Shown one piece after another: positions 19,476 through 30,929 of a DNA stretch of 45,077 nt. The stretch is from Termitomyces sp. T153 (taxonomy: Eukaryota; Basidiomycota; Agaricomycetes; Agaricales; Lyophyllaceae): contig JACKQL020000213.1 of assembly GCA_018296165.2 (NCBI GenBank), positions 1-45,077 of the forward strand, read 5' to 3'. Every line of letters starts with the position of its first letter. Position 1 is the first letter of the stretch. The position numbers were made by a program, and so were the translations under genes. Below the pieces are notes generated by a model, which saw nothing but the letters and a program-made list of their open reading frames with translations, was not told the origin of the DNA and searched no databases.

Positions 19476-20792
19476 TTACTTGTTGGTGATCTGATGGAAA
19501 ATATCAAGCAAGTTACTCTGAAACTCCTTTGTATCCTTGCAAGCCTCAGCATACTGCCTATTGCTTAGTTCCATCTGCTCCAGAATACAAGCTTCATCTT
19601 TTTGGTGATGTTTATGCTCCTCTTGGAACATTGACTCAACTATAGACAGAATCTCATTTGAACCTGAATAGTGCACATGTTTAGTTGCACATTTTAGAGA
19701 TGTGCAAGTAGTATGGTTAGATTTCTTCAAGTTAGCTGGCTTAAAGGAAGGCTGTTGGTTCTTCCTGTCTACATCAGAATCTGTGTCTAAATATGAGCTG
19801 TGAGGGTGATCACTGGATTCTGAAGTTGTGCAGTCATGAGAACTAGTCTTAGCACTTTTAGCAGATGTAGTAACAGAACAGGGACTTGAAGTGGTAGTAG
19901 CAAGTTTCTTTTCATGATAGCAATGAAGAGAGGCTTGACAAATCACCTCTACTTTCTCTGTCCTCATCAGCTTTCTAAAATATGTTCCCAGTATGTCAGC
20001 ATCAAAAATACAAATATAAATGAATAATCTAACCTTGTGCATCTTCTCTCACTTGCCATCTGTTTTGTCCTCATACTGCTTCTTGCTGCTCAAGCATTGA
20101 TCTACTGGAGCACCAAATGAAATTTCCAAGGATGATCCCTCAATTGCATCAACAATTGCCTTTGATGCTGTCAATGGCTCCTGAAAATCCATAATAAAAA
20201 ATGCAGAAATACACCATGATCATACATACTCAATGCCATGCCAGAACTTCCATTAGATGTGCTTCAAAGATAGCATTACTACCTTGAATCCCAGCCTTTC
20301 AAAGCATGTTTCCCATCTCCTCTTCTTGCTTTCTCTTCTCATTATGACCAGCCTCAAAAAAGTGAACTTTGAGTGCAGTCTGGACAATTTCAAACAGCTC
20401 CTTGGCTGTGAAAGGTGTGGTACATTGTTCCAACCTGGTTTTTGTAATGTTATTGATGGGAGTGGCTGTGGACAACATGAGATGCACCTGATTAGACATG
20501 TCACATGGCTGATTAGATGTGTTGCAGACATGTCATGTGGCTGATCTGACATATCACATAACTGATTTTCCACATTGGAAACTGAACTGAGAACAATTTG
20601 AGCTCCCAGAGCTGAAGTGATTGTGTCAGGCACTGTGAGACATGCATCAGAGCTGGTATCTGCCCAGATGTTCAGAGGTTGAGAGGTGGGGTAAGTAAGA
20701 GAACAAGGTGCCAATGCCAAGCCAGTATGGCTGTTGGATAGATCCTGACTCTTAGGGCAGCTGAAGTCAAATACACCAGTGTATGATATCAT
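19476..20792 (-). pseudogene. Unrecognised multi-exon ORF remnant
   Basis: Two open stretches on the minus strand (20792-20253 and 20042-19476) are separated by a region with intron-like sequence. One has GTATGT...TTTTCAG (about 20229-20182). Another, about 58 bp, has a GCTGAC branch-like motif and ends TTTTAG near 19980. The downstream part is Ser/Thr-rich and Lys-rich, then has a charged, probably helical C-terminus with SNRQYAEACKDTKEF. The upstream part has a helical TAKELFEIVQTALKVHF segment in another frame and a local repeat of a TGTCA(C/T)(A/G)TGGCTGAT unit (20495-20550). Lying opposite the transposase, it could be a partner DNA-binding protein of the same element, but I do not recognise it. 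Confidence 0.35.
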
Positions 20793-21301
20793 ATCAAAAA
20801 ATCAAAGGGACTTGAAAGCATAGAAGTCAATACGATGGAAAGTAGTAGGACAACTGAGAGTTTAGAGATCCCACAATTGCTGTCATGGTTCCATATCAGG
20901 ATGTCACATCATCCAAAACAAGCCAACTGAAATTTGGACTCTGTGGAGCCAACATTTGGAACCCTGTGCAAATATGCTCTACTTCCATTTTCCTTAAGCC
21001 AGCCATGTGTGACCACAACTTTCCCCATGTGTTGTTTTTTTCTGTGAACTTTGCTTCCTTTACTGACTGGCTCCTATCAAGGTCTCACACCCTCCTAATT
21101 AACCCAATTGTAATTTATCTACTTCATGAATCAATTCTTTGTTTTGTTTCTCTTACTCTAATGTCTTTGCATACCATCACTTATGTTCAAACTGAATATA
21201 CAGATGTTAAGACTGAATTGCAAAGGATGTACCATTTAACCAGACCACCAATTGACAAGTTGCTTGTTAGAGTAGGTGTCATATGTTGATTTCTGTATTG
21301 A

Positions 21302-21843
21302 GCTCTACCTCTCTTGTTGTCTGTTTGCATTCAGAATCTGCCAATGACCTTGTTTATCTCATCAATGTACTTTATGGATATTCTAGCTATGAAGACAATA
21401 ACTCTGATGCCAGTAAATCCTCTCACTCAACCCTTGCAAGCCCTTTCCTCTGTGAACTGAAGATGACAACAGCCCAGATAGGATCTTTATTGCACATGGC
21501 CACAAAGTTTGCTTACTTGCAGCTTGTGGATGCTGTCCACAGACATGTGCAAGCAGCCTATCCTTCTGAGTTGTGTGCCTGGGATCATAGCCAATATGAT
21601 CTGCTGGTCCACATAACACTTGCTCATGGGTTGGAAATTGATCTCATTCCTATTGTTGCCTCTCATGAGTTGCATGGCTGTTTACCTGCACTGTATTATT
21701 GTGTATGCAAACATTATACATTGGTATGTCTGCATTATCTTCCTCTGACTTGGCTTATGTTGTATGAGACTGAAACTAAGCATGGAGTGTTACAAGAGAC
21801 CAACAGTAAGATTGCTTTTTTGTCTCTTTTGGATCAGGTATGA
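21302..21843 (+). pseudogene. BTB/POZ-like basidiomycete protein, partial exon(s)
   Basis: An open stretch preceded by an acceptor-like TTTGCATTCAG (about 21330-21340) encodes SANDLVYLINVLYGYSSYED, followed by an alternating-helix segment (AYLQLVDAVHRHVQAAYPSE) and ALYYCVCKHYTL. This is the pattern of the second half of the BTB-like domain in a large family of basidiomycete proteins of unknown function. A donor-like GTATGATG follows at 21837. The N-terminal part of the BTB fold is not obvious upstream. It may be a decayed or partial host gene rather than a transposon gene. CpG is very low here too. Confidence 0.5.
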
Positions 21844-21849
21844 TGTGTT

Positions 21850-22837
21850 GTAGGTCATGAGGTGCTCTTAGCCTCAGAGTTCTATGTCTGAGGTTGGTCT
21901 CAGTCATACATTAAATTCTTTCACTGTCATTTTCCACAATTGTGTGATGATGCATGAGTGACCATCAATGCACAATTGTTTGACATTCCTCATTCCTCTC
22001 CCATCTGCAGAGTTTGGGTATTGAACAACTGGAATATCAAGTGGGACAAACATCTCTGTCATTCTTGCCATCTGCTCTATAGGCAGACCTTTCATTCCAG
22101 GAGATGAGAGATTTGGGGAAATCTAGCTACATTGTTTGGTTACATGGATTGAGCAGGGCTTATGTTGGAAGAACCACTAGTATGTCTTATAATGATTAAA
22201 ATATATTATTTCTCAACTACAACAGCCTCATGTTTATGGACCATGTGCCTTCAGTTATGTTGAGTAGATACTGCATTGTTCTCATACTGCCCTTTTCTTT
22301 CCCTCTTGCCATATGATTCCTTTGTCACTACAGCTCTAGTATGGACAGAGCAAGAAGCATTTGTTGATTGACCATTCATCCATGTTGCATCTTCTAATAT
22401 TCTACCTCTCAATTTGACTAGACAATGTTTGTTATCCCTTTCTCTGATTTCCAGTGTATCTGTTTCTATAGTACATGACCATTTCTGGACAAACAATGAT
22501 TGAATCAAGTAATATCTGTGGCTGGAGTGTGATAAACAAGAGAATTAATTAAATCCCTGTGGCTGAACATGATGTTGGAATAAGCACAGTATAGCTCAGA
22601 TAAAGACAAATAGTTTATGACCACAGTGCTGTGAAAGTCAAAAATGGAGTGGGTGGGGCTGTTGGAGGCAGAAACAATGACATTGACACACCTTCTGTTG
22701 TTGGCAGGATCCTGATAGGTCAATACATTTTTAGTGTTGGAGAATTGGCTGTAAGAGTGATTACTCTCACACATGGCATTGTGAACTTTTACAAGGGAAA
22801 ACTGGGATGTAAGTGTGCCACACATGTAGGATACCAC
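21850..22837 (-). pseudogene. Unrecognised coding traces on the minus strand
   Basis: Three minus-strand stretches (22837-22505, 22508-22251, 22095-21904) look like pieces of one decayed coding region. The first contains NSPTHSIFDFHSTVVINYL, which resembles a basidiomycete hypothetical family I cannot name. The rest has no known motif. Intron boundaries are unclear. Confidence 0.3.
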
Positions 22838-23084
22838 TGTTTGGGGGTAATATATGTTAAGGTCATTCAGGAAGAAAGACCAGAGAATTCAAGAGGATGA
22901 GCATGAAAGAACCAAAAATGAGACTACTAGTTTGCTGCAATAAACTAAGAAATGGAATTGAACTAAAGCCAAAACAGTCTAAAGCATGGTCAAGTGTAAA
23001 AGCAATATGCTTGTGTGCAAGCACACAGCATTGCTTGTTGACCTGGGCTAGTGTGGCTACTTTGTGGAGGCTAAGCTGTTTGAT
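22838..23084. other. No recognised gene before the chromovirus
   Basis: AT-rich, CpG-poor sequence. It should contain the left flank of the chromovirus insertion, but the 5' LTR is truncated and I cannot place the junction or a TSD. Confidence 0.4.
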
Positions 23085-23188
23085 AATGCAGATACTGATT
23101 GTATTGTTGTCTACTCCACTAATACACTTTGGATTTCCCTCTGCTAGCTGCATGACTCCAATCTACCACTCTGGAGGTTGCCCTTACA
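23085..23188 (+). repeat. 5' LTR of the chromovirus (truncated)
   Basis: The sequence matches the last ~100 bp of the 3' LTR (29900-30000), including CCCTCTGCTAGCTGCATGAC and the end CCCTTACA. The upstream ~260 bp of the LTR are missing or unrecognisable. Confidence 0.7.
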
Positions 23189-23294
23189 GCAGAACAAGTC
23201 TTCTAAAACTGGTCTGGAAGCCCCTCCTAGCCACAAGGAACCTCCAAGCCACTATCCATTGCTCCCCCACCAGGATTAAGCACTGTGAAGTTCT

Positions 23295-24497
23295 ATGTCT
23301 CAGCTTGCTAATCCAGACACACCCTTGAAGGCTCCAGCCCCACAGGACAAAGCCTGGACTCACCTGCTACACCTAGAAATCCAGGTGCAATTAATGCAGT
23401 CATCTCTTACCTATCATATGACTAAACTCTCTACTCTCTGTCAAACTACAAATCTCATCTCCCAATCACTCCAAGCACTGCTTGAATGCCTACAACCCAC
23501 TTCTGCACCTCCTCTGGCTGTGGAACCAGCCCCAACTGCATCTGTACTCATCTCTACAGCTCTGGTGACCCTATAGATGTGAATCCTGTGCCCTGCACTA
23601 CCAGATGTGTATGATGGCACTCACTCTGGTGGAGAACAATTTCTGCAGTTCTGCCTCACTTACATTCACCTCAGTAGAGACACCTTCAACTCCAATGCAT
23701 TGAAAATAGCCTAGGTACTGTTATACATGAAGACAGAATGTGCCTCCACCTATGTGCTGCAAGTCTTTCATTGCTCCAGAGATTTTGGAAGTTTTCTGGA
23801 CTGGGCCACCTTTGAGAAGGACTTCTATATAGAGTTTTTCCCACTAGACTCTGCCAAGACTGCAGCCTTGACACTATGCAATAGGGAGCAATATGGGCAA
23901 GGGAAGCATATGCTGGATGAGTACATTGACTTGTTCTGAGCTTTGGTCGAGTAAGCTGCTTACCCCAACAGCCTTCAATTATGCCTCACCTTCCAGGATG
24001 GCCTGCACCCTACACTGGTAGAACACATTGACAATCTTGTGGAGGGTTGCCCAGATGATGAAAAGATTGCGTTGTGGTATGAAGTGGCCCAGGACCAGTG
24101 GAAACTCATGAAGATCTGGAAGGAGCTCCACTGCCCACATTCCATGCTGTGCTCAGCTCTAATCACCAACTTCCACCATTTTATACCTACTCCTGCCATC
24201 CTCACAGCATGCCCTCTGCCACCAGGTATCCCCATAGACATGGATGCCACCAAACAGCTCCATGCTGTGCCGCTGCTGTGCTGGAGATGCCAGAAGCCTG
24301 GGCACTTTGTACAGCATTGCCTCCTGGGCCTGGAGGTATGTTACTTTTCCACAGTGGAGCAGGAGGAACTTCTCCTGCAGCTGCTGGTTGCAAAGGATGC
24401 TGCCAGAGCTCCATTGCTTAACAAGCCTATGCTGGAGTTGACTCTGAAAGAGATCAGTGCATGTGTGTCACCCCTAGAGCTGGAGAAGGATTTTTAG
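23295..24497 (+). pseudogene. Chromovirus Gag (degenerate)
   Basis: The reading begins at an ATG at 23295 and runs in three pieces (23295-23576, 23600-23938, 24000-24497) broken by stops and frame changes. The middle piece has the helical retrotransposon-gag pattern (FEKDFYIEFFPLDSAKTAAL, then YGQGKHMLDEYIDLF). The end has one CCHC zinc knuckle, C-x2-C-x4-H-x4-C, within CWRCQKPGHFVQHC (about 24279-24320). It would form the virus-like particle. It is interrupted and non-functional. Confidence 0.75.
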
Positions 24498-24759
24498 TTG
24501 AGTGACAGATGAGGTGTATGCCTCCATTGCTGGGTGCTAACAGGTTCTTGTGTCTGTTGATAGAAAATAAGACTGCCTTTTCTGATGCCCTTTATTTTGA
24601 AACAGAAGAACCTCAACATCCCTCTCCAAACATATAAATACCAACTCCAGAGCCCCTGCCAAACTCCCCAACACCTCCAAGAATCTGCTAGTGTAGCCCT
24701 GCCTAAGCATGTCAAATGCCCTAATAGTATGTGATGGCTTCCAGCCCATCCACCAACTT

Positions 24760-25170
24760 CCTGCACCTTAATATGAAGATCAAAACAATAGACACCCAGC
24801 AAACCCACAGAGTCACAGCTCTTTTGAATAGCAGAGCAACAGGACTGTTTCTGAACTTGTAGTTTGTCAAATGCCATAGCCTGACCACACAGCCCCTCCC
24901 CAAGCCCATTTCAGTCTACAACATTAACAAAATGCCTAACAAAGCAGATGCCATTAGCTCCATGGTCAACCTAGTCTTCTACTATCAGAATCATGCAGAG
25001 CACACTGTTTTTGCCATCACCAGCTTGGGTAGGCAGGACATGATCCTTAGTTTCACATGGCTCTGCAAGCACAACCCCAAAGTATATTGGATCAGGGGAG
25101 AGGTAACCATGAGCAGGTGCCCTCAGAAGTGCTTTGCCTGTGCTGCCAAGGACAGGGAAGAATGCTAGGC
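24760..25170 (+). pseudogene. Chromovirus aspartic protease (degenerate)
   Basis: A reading with KTIDTQQTHRVTALL leads to the active site, where D-S/T-G is expected; here it reads N-S-R (24827-24835). A Tyr/His-rich middle and TSLGRQDMILSFTWLCKHNP follow (25020-25080), the conserved region after the flap. Loss of the catalytic Asp and the Gly means no protease activity. Confidence 0.7.
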
Positions 25171-25229
25171 TTGAGTTTGAGAGCACATAGTCATCCACAC
25201 ATATTGTGCTAGCCCTCTCCCCTTTGCAG

Positions 25230-26900
25230 ATTTGGACCTTCTGAATTCCCCACCTCTGGTGTTCCCTCATAGAGAGGCCCTCTATAAGGATGACCAGAGC
25301 AGTGGCAGAGTCCCAGAAGAGGAGTGTAGAGAGGAGTTTGGTAGAGTACATAAGCTGGAGCTCCTAAACAAAGCAGTAAAAGTGGGGGACTGGATGTACA
25401 CTACTACTATATACTTGCCACCCTCTATGGCAGAGATATGGGCTAGCCAGACCACATCCCAGCAGCTGGCCCAGGAGTTTGCTGCTAATGCCATGCCCTG
25501 AGAGTTCCAAGATGTCATGCCTCTCTACCTCCATGCATTTGAGTATGTGTTCTCCAAGGCCTCATTCAACTCACTTCCAGAGCACAAGAGGTGGGATCAC
25601 ACCATTGAACTGCTGCTGGACTCCATGCTCTCCAGCTGTAAGGTCTACCTGCTAGCGCCTAGAGAGCAGGACAAACTTGACACCTTCTTGCAAGAGAATC
25701 TAGACTCCAGTTATATTTGCCTTTCTAAGTCTCCAATGGCTTCTCTAGTCTTCTTCATCAAGAAGAAGGATAGCTTGCTCTGACTGGTCCAGGATTATCA
25801 GGTTCTTAATGCCATGATGGTGAAGAACTGCTACCCCCTCCCCCTCATTCTTTGAGCTCATCAACAACTTCTGGGGTGTGTAATACTTCACTAAGCTGGA
25901 CATCTAGTGGGGCTACAATAATGTGCATATCCAGGAAGGAAACAAGTAGAAGGCTGCCTTCTGGACCAACCAGAGATTGTTCAAGCTGCTTGTTATGTTC
26001 TTTGGACTCACCAACAACCCCACCACCTTCCAGACAATGATGAATGACATTTTCTAGGACCTCATTGCAGAGGGTACAGTGTGTGTATACTTTGATAACA
26101 TCCTTATCTATACTAAAATGCTGGAAGAACACCATCAGATCACTTGCCTTATCTTGGAATGCCCCTGCCAGCATCAGCTCTACCTCAAACTGGAGAAGTG
26201 TGAGTTCAATCAGACCCAAATTGAGTATCTCAGCCTGATCATCTCACATGGAGCTGCAGAGATGGACCTGGTAAAGGTAGCAGGTGTAGTGGAGTGGCCA
26301 GAGCCCAAGAACAAGAAGGAGGTGCAGGCATTCCTCAGCTTCATAAACCTCTACTAGAGATTCATTCAGGACTTTTCACACCATGCCTGCCCACTATTTG
26401 ACCTCACTAGGAAGAACATCGCATGGAATTGAGGACCTCTGGAGCAGGCAGACTTTGATGCTCTCAAGTGTGCTGTGATCTCTGGACCCATTCTCCTCTT
26501 CCTAGACAACAACTCCTCCTTCCAGGTGGAAGCTGACAGCTCTGACTTTGCCACTGGGGCTGTTCTTTTACAGCAATTCCCAGAGAATGAGAAGTGGCAT
26601 CTGGTGGTCTTTTACTCCAGGAGCCTAAATGCAGTGAAGCAGAACTATGAGTGACAAGGAGATGCTAGCTATCATCTGGTTGTTTGAGGAGTGGTGGCAC
26701 TTCCTAGAAGGTATGCAGCATAAGTTCAAGGTCTGGACAGATCATAAGAACCTCAAATACTTTTGGACAGCCAAGAAGCTCAATTGCCAACAGGCCTAGT
26801 GGTCCCTCTACCTTGCCAACTTTAACTTCTTGCTGCACCACAAGCCTGGCTGAAGCATAGGGAAACCAGATGCCCTATTTTAGAGAGTGGACCATAGTAT
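25230..26900 (+). pseudogene. Chromovirus reverse transcriptase-RNase H (degenerate)
   Basis: RT landmarks in order: SPMASLVFFIKKKD (about 25733-25772), VQDYQVLNAMMVKNCYPLP, a KLDI-then-stop palm segment near 25895, FGLTNNPTTFQTMMNDIF near 26000 and the catalytic box Y-F-D-N at 26088-26099 in place of Y-x-D-D. LEKCEFNQTQIEYLS and AFLSFINLY follow. RNase H shows VEADSSDFATGAVL (about 26527-26568) and a small deletion after QNYE near 26650 that shifts the frame. Multiple stops are present. The lost Asp is again GAC to AAC within a former GACGAC or GATGAC. Confidence 0.82.
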
Positions 26901-26989
26901 GGGGGGGAAAGATAACAGCAACATCATGCTCCTCCACCCTAAATTGTTTGCAATCTGAGCTATGGAAGGTCTAGCCATCAAAGGAGCAG

Positions 26990-27900
26990 AGGTGGACATT
27001 CTCTAGAACATATGGCAGAGCAATTAGGACAGTCAGCAAGAGGAACTCATAGTGCAGGCAGCTCAGATGCTGAAGTCAGAGTGTACTACTGGTGCCAAGT
27101 TAGTCTGCACAGACAAATGGGCTCTCTAGAATGGGATCCTGACCTTTAGAGACTGTATCTACATGCCCAATGTTCTGGAGCTCCATTGGAGGATTGTGGA
27201 GCAACACCATGACTACCACATCACAGAGCACCCTAGACATTAGAAAACATCAGAGCTGGTATTGCAGAACTACTAGTGGCCCCAGATGTCCTGATATATT
27301 GGGTCCTACACTAGTACATGTGATCTCTATCTCCAGACCAAGCCCCAATGCTGCCTCTCCTATGGACAGCTACATCTGCTGCTCATGCCCACAGAACAAT
27401 GGAGCATGGCCTCTACAAACTTCATCATAGAACTCCCTGATGCCCACAGTTACAATGCAATTATAGTGGTTGTGGACCTGTACAGCAAGCAAGTGCACTT
27501 TATTCTGACCCACACCACCTGCTCTGCCATGGGCACTGCAAACCTGTACTGGAGAAACATCTGGAAACTTCACAGCCTCTCCAACACCTATTTTTCTGAC
27601 TGGGGACCACAATTTGTGGCAGACTTCACTAGGGAGCTCTACCCACTACTTGGCATGAAGCTTCACACCTCCACCACCTATAACTCACAGTCTGACAGCT
27701 AGACCAAATGTGTAAACCAGGAGTTGGAGCAGTACCTCTGCCTTTTCTGCAATGAGTGCTAGGATAACTAGAATGAACTCCTTCCTGATGCCAACTTCCA
27801 ATACAACAACCACATTCATGCATCCACCCAGTTCTCTCTATTCTTCCTCAACACTAAACAGCACTTGCACATGGGCTTCAACCTTCAGAGAATGAAGCAG
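26990..27900 (+). pseudogene. Chromovirus integrase (degenerate)
   Basis: An HHCC-like region (LHWRIVEQHHDYHITEHP near 27181-27234) precedes the catalytic core. The first Asp position reads STNFIIELPDAHSYNAII (about 27412-27465), with Asn where Asp is usual. VVDLYSKQVHFILTHTT and SDWGPQFVADF (27597-27630) follow, then QELEQYLCLF. In-frame TAGs occur at several Trp/Gln codons. It would have inserted the cDNA. Confidence 0.75.
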
Positions 27901-28191
27901 TAAATAAATTTGTGGACCAGATGAAGAGATCACAAGGGGAGGCCCAAGCAGTGCTAGCAAAGGCAAAGAATGACATGGCACAATACTATGACTGCAGAAG
28001 GACCCTGGAGCACAAATACCAGCCCAAAGAGGATGCCTCTGACACTACAACTACCCAGCCCTCAAAGAAGCTGTCACACTGCTAATTGGGACCTTTCACA
28101 GTGGAACAGCAGATAGGGCCCCTAGCCTATTGACTCCTTGACTCCAGCTCCCTGCAGGGATGCACCAGCTTTATCTAGTGTTCAATGTGGT

Positions 28192-29287
28192 AATAAGACC
28201 CAGTTATTGCTGAGCATCTTTTTTAGCATTTCAGACTTAGCAGCAGCTGACTATTTTAATTTGGCACAAGTCACAATGCTCAGCATGTGGGGCCTAGCCC
28301 AAGGTCTAGACTGACATAGCTTCTGCATGGAACCTTAGCAACCACAAGACTTATCAATCATGAGAAATATCATGTAGAGTCTGGACTTTGGGTCTAGAAC
28401 AGTAAGGCTGAGACCTTTCCTAGTGATGATTATTAGTGACTCTAGCAACCTCTTGGCAACAAAATGGCTTTCTTTCTCCATATATGGACATATTACCAGA
28501 TGTGTATTTTTTTACTTATCATTTCTCTTGTCAAGCTTACCAACATACTTGAACAGCATCTACACTTCAGAGACTTCACTTATAATTTTCACTTAGTTAC
28601 AGACTGATGCCTTGTATGAACCATAAACATCTTGGCAGACACCATCACTAGTGGAAATTATTTGCTTACTTTCCCATACTATACTTTTGAACAGTATAAA
28701 TACTGCCTGTAAATAGCCACTACAACAGAAAATTCCATTGGACTGACTCCCCTTGAAGCAAACCCATCTATCTCTAAGTCTACCAGCTCAAGATTTCACT
28801 CTGCTTCTACCTTTTATTCTATTCCCTCCTTTACTATTAAAAATGACTTAGCAACAAGTCTTACCAACCTCAACCCTGACTTAGTGTGGTACTAATTGTG
28901 GGTGCCCTTTGTGTTATCTTGACTTAGCAACATTAGCAACTGTGGCTAGTGACTAGTTTACATTCATCCCTTGTTCAGTCTCCTTATCACCATCTTTCCC
29001 TTCTCTATTCTACTTTCTAACTCCTCTACCACCATTAAAAGTTTGCTTTGTCTTAGCAGCACTTTCTGTCTCCATTCATTTTTCTTCCTGTCACTAGCAA
29101 CTTAGGCTAGTGATAGCAATTATTTCAACTTCACCTTTCAACACAGCACTCACTCTTGTTTTCTGGGATGGTTACTGACTCACCCTCAACTATTAACTTC
29201 CCACTGCCAGCTACCCTATCTAGTGACTAGTGTTGGGTTCTCTTTTCAGGTTTCCTGCACAGCACTAGGTGGCATAGGAGCACATCA
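28192..29287. mobile_element. 1.1 kb insertion in the chromovirus, possible solo LTR, TSD GTGGT
   Basis: The pol reading ...TCTAGTGTTCAATGTGGT stops at 28191 and resumes with GTGGTCAAACTGAC at 29288, just before the chromodomain. GTGGT is present on both sides (28187-28191 and 29288-29292). The inserted sequence has a TATA-like CAGTATAAATACTGCC near 28695, repeated CTTAGCAAC/CTAGTGACTAG motifs and no ORF. It could be a decayed solo LTR; ends are not a clean TG...CA. Confidence 0.55.
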
Positions 29288-29365
29288 GTGGTCAAACTGA
29301 CTCTAGCCCCAAAGGATCCTATTCTGGAGCAACATCCACCATCTCCACTACCCCTGGTGGTGGTT

Positions 29366-29560
29366 GACAACAGTAAGGAGTACAAGGTGGAGGAAATCTT
29401 GGATAGTCATTTATTCCAGAGACAGCTACAGTACAAGATAAAGTGGAAGGGCTATGGGATAAAGGATATCTCCTGGGAACTATAGGAGAACATGCACACT
29501 CCCAGACTCATCAAGAAGTTCTATAAGAGACACTCAGATGCTCTGTGTGCCATATAACCC
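29366..29560 (+). pseudogene. Chromodomain at the chromovirus pol C-terminus
   Basis: The frame reads YKVEEILDSHLFQRQLQYKI, then KWKGYG, then a SWEL segment followed by a stop (TAG), then HTPRLIKKFYKRH. This is the chromodomain fold pattern (aromatic residues Y, W and W/Y expected to form the methyl-lysine cage) that targets chromoviruses to heterochromatin. The TAG after WEL truncates it. Confidence 0.78.
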
Positions 29561-29630
29561 CATTTTGCCAGCAGACTGAGCAATCAGGGACTTCTTTTAC
29601 CCCATGCATCCAGATGCCATACACTAGAGG

Positions 29631-29638
29631 GGGGGTGA
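29631..29638 (+). promoter_or_regulatory. Polypurine tract of the chromovirus
   Basis: A run of AGAGGGGGGGTGA lies immediately upstream of the 3' LTR start TGTTAG at 29639. Confidence 0.65.
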
Positions 29639-30000
29639 TGTTAGGGGACTTCCATTTCTGACCTCTGCAACCTATTCCAGCACCTCTACAGCTTGTTCAA
29701 TGTCTCTGGGGCTCATTCCAGAACCCCAGAGATCTTTAAAGAGTTCTCTGTATTACCTCACCAATCATCATCCTAGGGTTAGGATTAGCTCTGGCCTTCT
29801 GTACAGTAGCTCCCATGCCTCTGCCACCCACTGATGCACTGCACCAAGCAACAGAGATCCTTAGACTTGTTCTCTTTAAATTCCCCTCTGCTAGGTAATT
29901 AGTTACTGGTTGTATCATTGTCTACTCCTGCTAATATACTTCAGATTCCCCTCTGCTAGCTGCATGACTCCAATCCACTGCTCTGGAGATTGCCCTTACA
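29639..30000 (+). repeat. 3' LTR of the chromovirus (362 bp)
   Basis: It starts TGTTAGGGG and ends GCCCTTACA. Its second half contains ATCCTTAGACTTGTTCTCTT and two CCCCTCTGCTAG motifs, which are shared in altered form with the LTR-B solo LTRs, suggesting related families. Confidence 0.75.
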
Positions 30001-30077
30001 GCTGCACCTATCAACAAGTTGGCTCAAAACCACACACCATTTGTTTGGGGTGAGGAACAGCAGTCAGCAATGGCTAG

Positions 30078-30539
30078 TTGAAGAAGTTGCTAGCTGCAAG
30101 TGCACCTCTAAAACTACTTGACTATGAGTCAGGAGGGGCAGTGGTCCTATCAGTTGACACTTCTTGGATGGCAGTGGGCTTTGGAATATTCCAGGAAGCT
30201 CCAGACAATCCTAAGCAATGCACTTGTGCTAAGCTAGGATCCATCACTTTGAATAAGAGGGAGGCAAGATTCTCACAAGCTAAAAGAGAACTCTATAGTT
30301 TGATGAGAGCCTTGCAGGCTAATAAGTATTGGCTAGTTGGTTGTAGGAAGCTTGTAGTGGAGACAGATGCCAAGTATTTGAAAGGAGTGCTAAGCAATCC
30401 TAGAGTAGGACTTAATGCCACCATCATGAGATGGATCAAAGATGTACTACTCTATCATTTCACTCCGAGGCATGTGCCAGGAGAAACCTTTAGTGTTGAT
30501 GGCCTGTCTAGGAGGCTCAAGCAGCCAGGAGATGAGTAG
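30078..30539 (+). pseudogene. Ty3/Gypsy RNase H domain
   Basis: An open 153-codon stretch starts after a frame break near 30080. It carries the RNase H pattern: VLSVDTSWMAVGFGIFQE (first Asp), a KREARFSQAKRELYSLMRAL segment with the catalytic Glu, and VVETDAKYLKGVL (second Asp), then a HVPGETFSVDGLSRRL ending. This single domain is intact. Residues upstream (30001-30077) belong to the RT end in another frame. Confidence 0.82.
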
Positions 30540-30929
30540 TACCCACCTGTTAATCCAGAATTGGTAGACAACCCAAAGGCTATGCACTTTGAATATCTAG
30601 TTAAAACCAACAATAAACCAGGATGAGAGGATTGGCAACCCTTAGCACTTGAGGAGTTTGCAGATCAAATTGACACTAGAGGTGGCTATCTACATGCAGT
30701 AGCCACTGGAGTATCAGACTTTGAACAAGAACTTGATAGAGCAAGGTCTCAAGAAGTAGAGCTTAGGAAGGCAGTTCTAAGTCAGCAGCAGACATCCAGA
30801 ATGGATCCTGTTACAGTACTATCTCTCTCTCAGCCTCTGTTACCTGCAGAAAGTACTGAGGAGGATAAGAAAGCAGACCTATAAGCCTACTGAGAGTATA
30901 GGAAGGGTGGTGAGAGTGAACAGTGGGAT

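Larger units (their letters stand above)
23085..30000 (+). mobile_element. Ty3/Gypsy chromovirus (dead), with a 1.1 kb insertion
   Basis: The order is truncated 5' LTR (about 23085-23188), gag with zinc knuckle, protease, RT, RNase H, integrase, chromodomain, polypurine tract (29631-29638) and 3' LTR (29639-30000, TGTTAG...CTTACA). Gene order and the C-terminal chromodomain define a chromovirus. CpG is nearly absent and there are many TAG/TGA stops. The 3' LTR abuts the RT end of another Gypsy element at 30001, so it appears to have inserted there, with GCTGC (30001-30005) as the possible right TSD. Confidence 0.85.
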
